64,000 nucleotides of DNA from Streptomyces sp. S.PB5 (GTDB lineage Bacteria; Actinomycetota; Actinomycetes; Streptomycetales; Streptomycetaceae), in contig NZ_JAQMWP010000003.1 in assembly GCF_030403745.1 (NCBI RefSeq), positions 434,001 to 498,000 on the forward strand. Direction: 5' to 3'. Both the position numbers and the translations under genes were made by a program. The notes below the pieces were generated by a model that saw only the letters and a list, made by a program, of their open reading frames with translations, was not told where the DNA came from and searched no databases. Shown here piece after piece: positions 61,459-64,000 of the stretch. How positions within the stretch are numbered: position 1 is the first letter of the stretch; the number at the start of each line of letters is the position of its first letter.

Positions 61459-61911
61459 GTGCTCAACGATCTCGACGAACGCATCGTCCACGCCCTCGCC
61501 GAGGACGCCCGCCGCTCCTACGCGGACATCGGGCAGATCGTCGGCCTCTCCGCGCCCGCCGTGAAGCGGCGCGTGGACCGGCTGCGCGCCACGGGGGCCA
61601 TCACCGGCTTCACCGTCCGGGTCGACCCGTCGGCGCTCGGCTGGGAGACCGAGGGGTTCGTCGAGATCTACTGCCGGCACAACACCTCGCCGGACACCAT
61701 CCGGCGGGGTCTGGAGCGGTACCAGGAGGTCGTGGCCGCGTCCACCGTCACCGGGGACGCGGACGCGGTCGTGCAGGTCTTCGCCTCCGACATGCGGCAC
61801 TTCGAACGGGTCCTGGAGCGGATCGCGGGGGAGCCGTTCGTGGAGCGGACCAAGTCGGTGCTGGTGCTGTCGCCGTTGCTGCGGAGGTTCTCGTCGGGGG
61901 CGCCCGCCTGA
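61459..61911 (+). CDS. Lrp/AsnC family transcriptional regulator
   Basis: This 150-residue regulator starts at GTG 61459 (MLNDLDERIVHALAEDARRS). The HTH is SYADIGQIVGLSAPAVKRRVD, followed by a RAM-type ligand domain (ITGFTVRVDPSALGW to the C-terminus). It lies ten bases after the damaged permease and probably controlled amino-acid transport or catabolism. Confidence 0.92.
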   Translation: MLNDLDERIVHALAEDARRSYADIGQIVGLSAPAVKRRVDRLRATGAITGFTVRVDPSALGWETEGFVEIYCRHNTSPDTIRRGLERYQEVVAASTVTGDADAVVQVFASDMRHFERVLERIAGEPFVERTKSVLVLSPLLRRFSSGAPA

Positions 61912-61983
61912 GGGGACGTTCAGCCGAGCGGCCGCCTGCCTGACACGGACCGGTTGTCAGTGGCCGGCAGTACGGTTCGACCC

Positions 61984-62421
61984 ATGGCAGCCCGTATCGA
62001 TCTGACCCTCGACTGCGCGGACGCGCAGCTGGTCGCAGCGTTCTGGAAGACGGCCCTCGGCTACATCGACGAGCCGCCGCCTGCGCCCTTCGCCACGCGT
62101 GCGGAGTGGCTCGCCCAGTTCGACCTGCCGGAGGACGAATCCGAGGGCGACGCGGCATGGCTGTGCGACCCCGACGGCGTCGGCCCGCGGCTGACCGTCC
62201 TCAAGGTCCCGGAGCCCAAGAGAGTCAAGAACCGGCTGCACATGGACATCCGGGTGCCGGGGCACGGCAGCCCGCAGGAGCGGTGGACGCGGATCAGAGC
62301 GGAGGCCGAGCGGCTGGCCGGGGCGGGCGGCAGGATCGTCGCGGAGTTCGACGGCCACCACGTGACGATGGCGGACCCGGAGGGCAACGAGTTCTGTGTG
62401 GGTGCCGCCGCCTCCGGCTGA
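61984..62421 (+). CDS. VOC-superfamily (glyoxalase-like) protein
   Basis: This 145-residue protein starts at ATG 61984. The opening ARIDLTLDCADAQLVAAFW and closing HHVTMADPEGNEFCVG are typical of actinobacterial single-domain VOC proteins, with paired beta-alpha-beta-beta-beta modules. Metal ligands cannot be assigned with certainty and the substrate is unknown. Confidence 0.85.
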   Translation: MAARIDLTLDCADAQLVAAFWKTALGYIDEPPPAPFATRAEWLAQFDLPEDESEGDAAWLCDPDGVGPRLTVLKVPEPKRVKNRLHMDIRVPGHGSPQERWTRIRAEAERLAGAGGRIVAEFDGHHVTMADPEGNEFCVGAAASG

Positions 62422-62451
62422 GCACCCGGCCTCACCGCGGCCCGCCCGCGT

Positions 62452-63192
62452 TCACTCCGCCGTCTTCCGGGCCAGCGCGTTGTTGTCCATCGAGTTGTGC
62501 ACGCTGAAGCTCACCGCGTCCGAGCGGTAGCGGTCGTCCGACCACTCCACCGGGCGCCCCTCGCGGGTCGTCGTCACCCGGCGGACCCGCAGCAGCGGGC
62601 TGGTGCGGCGGATCTCCAGGAGCTCCGCGTCCTGTGCGCCCGCCGCGACCGCGTCGATGACGTGCTCGCCGTAGGCGAAGACCAACCCCGTGTCGTCGTA
62701 CAGGCGTTGGGTGACGGACGGGCAGTCGGGCTCGATGGACTCCACCGCGGGGGAGATCCAGCCGGCGTACACCGTCCGCTCCAGCAACACCGGCTCGCCG
62801 TCCAGGCCGCGCACCCGCAGGACGTGCAACACGGGTGTGCCGACGCGCAGTTGGAGACGTACCGAGTCCTCCTGTGTCGCCGGACGGTACTCCTGGGCGA
62901 CCACCTGTCCGGTCGCCTCCCGGCCCATCGCGCGCGCCCACTGGGCGAAGCTGCGGAGCTCCGCGAAGCTCTGGCTGCGGCGGCTGGCCAGGACCACGCG
63001 GCGGGCGCCCTGGCGGGAACCGATGAGGCCCTCGGCGGTCAGCGCGGCGACGGCCTGGCGGACCGTGCCGCGCGAGACGCCGTAGTGCGCCGCGAGGTCG
63101 GTCTCGGCGGGCAGCCGGCTGCCGACGGTGTACTCCTCGCGGTCGATCGCCCGGCGCAGTTCGTCGGCGATCTCCTCGTGTCGCGCCGGCAT
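62452..63192 (-). CDS. GntR family regulator, HutC/UTRA type
   Basis: This 246-residue regulator starts at ATG 63192 with GAGGGGA on the minus strand. The wHTH (EIADELRRAIDREEYTVGSR, then YGVSRGTVRQAVAALTAEGL) is followed by a UTRA effector domain (VLHVLRVRGLDGEPVLLERT, TSPLLRVRRVTTTREGRPVE). It is divergent from the solute-binding protein gene, which it probably controls. Inverted repeats in the shared upstream region are candidate sites. The inducer is unknown. Confidence 0.92.
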   Translation of the reverse strand: MPARHEEIADELRRAIDREEYTVGSRLPAETDLAAHYGVSRGTVRQAVAALTAEGLIGSRQGARRVVLASRRSQSFAELRSFAQWARAMGREATGQVVAQEYRPATQEDSVRLQLRVGTPVLHVLRVRGLDGEPVLLERTVYAGWISPAVESIEPDCPSVTQRLYDDTGLVFAYGEHVIDAVAAGAQDAELLEIRRTSPLLRVRRVTTTREGRPVEWSDDRYRSDAVSFSVHNSMDNNALARKTAE

Positions 63193-63344
63193 GGTTCCCC
63201 TCTGAGTCGACTGCTGTGCACAGCGTGACCAGCCTAGTCGACATCTCAGAGGTATCGAGGGCGAGCCGGATTGTGCGGGAATTCAAGGGTCAGCGTTTCG
63301 CCAGTGTTTACGAGCGTGACACCAGCGGCGGACTTACTGAGGCC

Positions 63345-63362
63345 AACTTGTTCAGACAAGTT
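63345..63362. promoter_or_regulatory. Perfect 7-4-7 palindrome upstream of the solute-binding protein gene
   Basis: AACTTGT-TCAG-ACAAGTT lies 46-63 nt before the start at 63408. The TTGT/ACAA half-sites resemble those bound by GntR-superfamily regulators. A second, longer imperfect dyad (CTCTGAG at 63200-63206, CTCAGAG at 63245-63251) lies just above the GntR start. Confidence 0.55.
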
Positions 63363-63407
63363 CTCTCTGCTTTGGCTCCTGCACCTCGCGCGTCCCCTGG
63401 AGAAGCC

Positions 63408-64000
63408 GTGACCGTGTCCCTGCCGAGAACAGCCGCCCTCGGCGTCATCGCCGCCCTTGCCCTGAGCGCCTGCGGCGCCGCCCCCGAGACCTCCTCGACC
63501 ACCGCCGACGGCAAGAACGCCGCCACCGCCACCTCCGCCGCCGACCTCGGCGGACTCGACGCCCTGGTGAAGGCCGCCAAGGCGGAGGGCACGCTCAACG
63601 CCATCGCGCTGCCCCGCGACTGGGCCAACTACGGAGCCCTCATCGACGGCTTCCAGAAGAAGTACGGCATCAAGGTCGCCGTCGAGAACCCCGACGGCTC
63701 CAGCCAGGACGAGATCAACGCCGTGACGTCCCGGAAGGGGCAGGACCGCGCCCCCGACGTGCTCGACCTCGGCAGCTCGTTCGCGATCAGCGCGGCCCAG
63801 CAGGGGCTGCTCGCGCCCTACAAGGTGGCGTCCTTCGCGGACATCCCCGACGGGCAGAAGGACGCACAGGCCCGCTGGTACAACGACTACGGCGGCTACA
63901 TCTCCATCGGCTGCGACGCGAAGCGGGTCAAGGCCTGCCCCACCACCTTCGCCGACCTCCTCAAGCCGCAGTACAAGGGCCAGGTCGCCCTCAACGGCAA
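63408..64000 (+). CDS. ABC transporter extracellular solute-binding lipoprotein, cut by window end
   Basis: The reading frame is open from GTG 63408 (GGAG at 63399-63402) to the window edge, 197 codons. The signal peptide ends in the lipobox LALSAC at about residue 22, followed by a Thr/Ala linker. The mature part (GTLNAIALPRDWANYGALID, VENPDGSSQDEINAV, DVLDLGSSFAISAAQQG) fits the type 2 periplasmic-binding fold of iron, polyamine or phosphonate importers. The substrate cannot be decided from the fragment. Confidence 0.88.
   Translation, partial: MTVSLPRTAALGVIAALALSACGAAPETSSTTADGKNAATATSAADLGGLDALVKAAKAEGTLNAIALPRDWANYGALIDGFQKKYGIKVAVENPDGSSQDEINAVTSRKGQDRAPDVLDLGSSFAISAAQQGLLAPYKVASFADIPDGQKDAQARWYNDYGGYISIGCDAKRVKACPTTFADLLKPQYKGQVALNG

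Overview
The window is high-GC DNA with actinobacterial gene content and order, and it almost certainly comes from a Streptomyces chromosome core. It carries BldD with an intact c-di-GMP signature, the mycobacterial/streptomycete integration host factor, GTG/TTG starts, ATGA/GTGA stop-start overlaps and a PyrR-led pyrimidine operon. Most of the window is housekeeping DNA. The exceptions are one acquired cassette at about 48.6-58.8 kb and a few decayed or repeat-rich intergenic patches.

Layout. 1-3.2 kb (minus): a DrrAB-type ABC exporter, a sensor kinase and a NarL-type regulator, all overlapping and behind a perfect palindrome shared with the divergent VKOR gene. 4.1-6.4 kb: rarA and rpsD. 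6.4-8.5 kb (minus): a STAND NTPase. 8.7-18.7 kb: two small conserved proteins, alaS, ruvX, mltG, aroE, a small membrane protein, aroC, aroK and aroB. 18.8-22 kb: a proline-rich P-loop protein, an M24-type peptidase with altered metal ligands, efp and nusB. These meet bldD (minus) at a strong terminator pair. 22.9-32.9 kb: pyrR-pyrB-pyrC-membrane PH-like protein-carA-carB-pyrD-pyrF, with a PyrR-binding stem-loop over the pyrR Shine-Dalgarno. 33.2-43.5 kb: mihF, gmk, rpoZ, coaBC, metK, priA, an HTH gene (minus), fmt and rsmB. 43.6-48.4 kb: an MMPL exporter (minus), rpe, a SorC/DeoR regulator and a barnase/barstar-like pair.

48.6-58.8 kb is the accessory region. Four overlapping genes encode an alpha/beta hydrolase, a caspase-like/VMAP protein, a MoxR AAA+ ATPase, and a 1,496-residue protein. 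The large protein combines a vWA (SAV_2336-type) domain, a trypsin-like domain, pentapeptide repeats and a HAD-like domain. This is a VMAP-MoxR-vWA ternary conflict system of a type known from comparative genomics. The cassette sits exactly inside the 5' end of guaB1. The displaced native start of guaB1 remains on the left at 48546, a substitute N-terminus leads the intact gene on the right at 58764, and both junctions carry TACGACCTG. I see no integrase.

60.2-64 kb: guaB1 is followed by an APC permease with two internal in-frame deletions, an Lrp/AsnC regulator, a VOC protein, a GntR/UTRA regulator (minus) and a truncated solute-binding lipoprotein. Dispersed intergenic repeats (three copies) and a six-copy 17-bp tandem array lie between the core genes.
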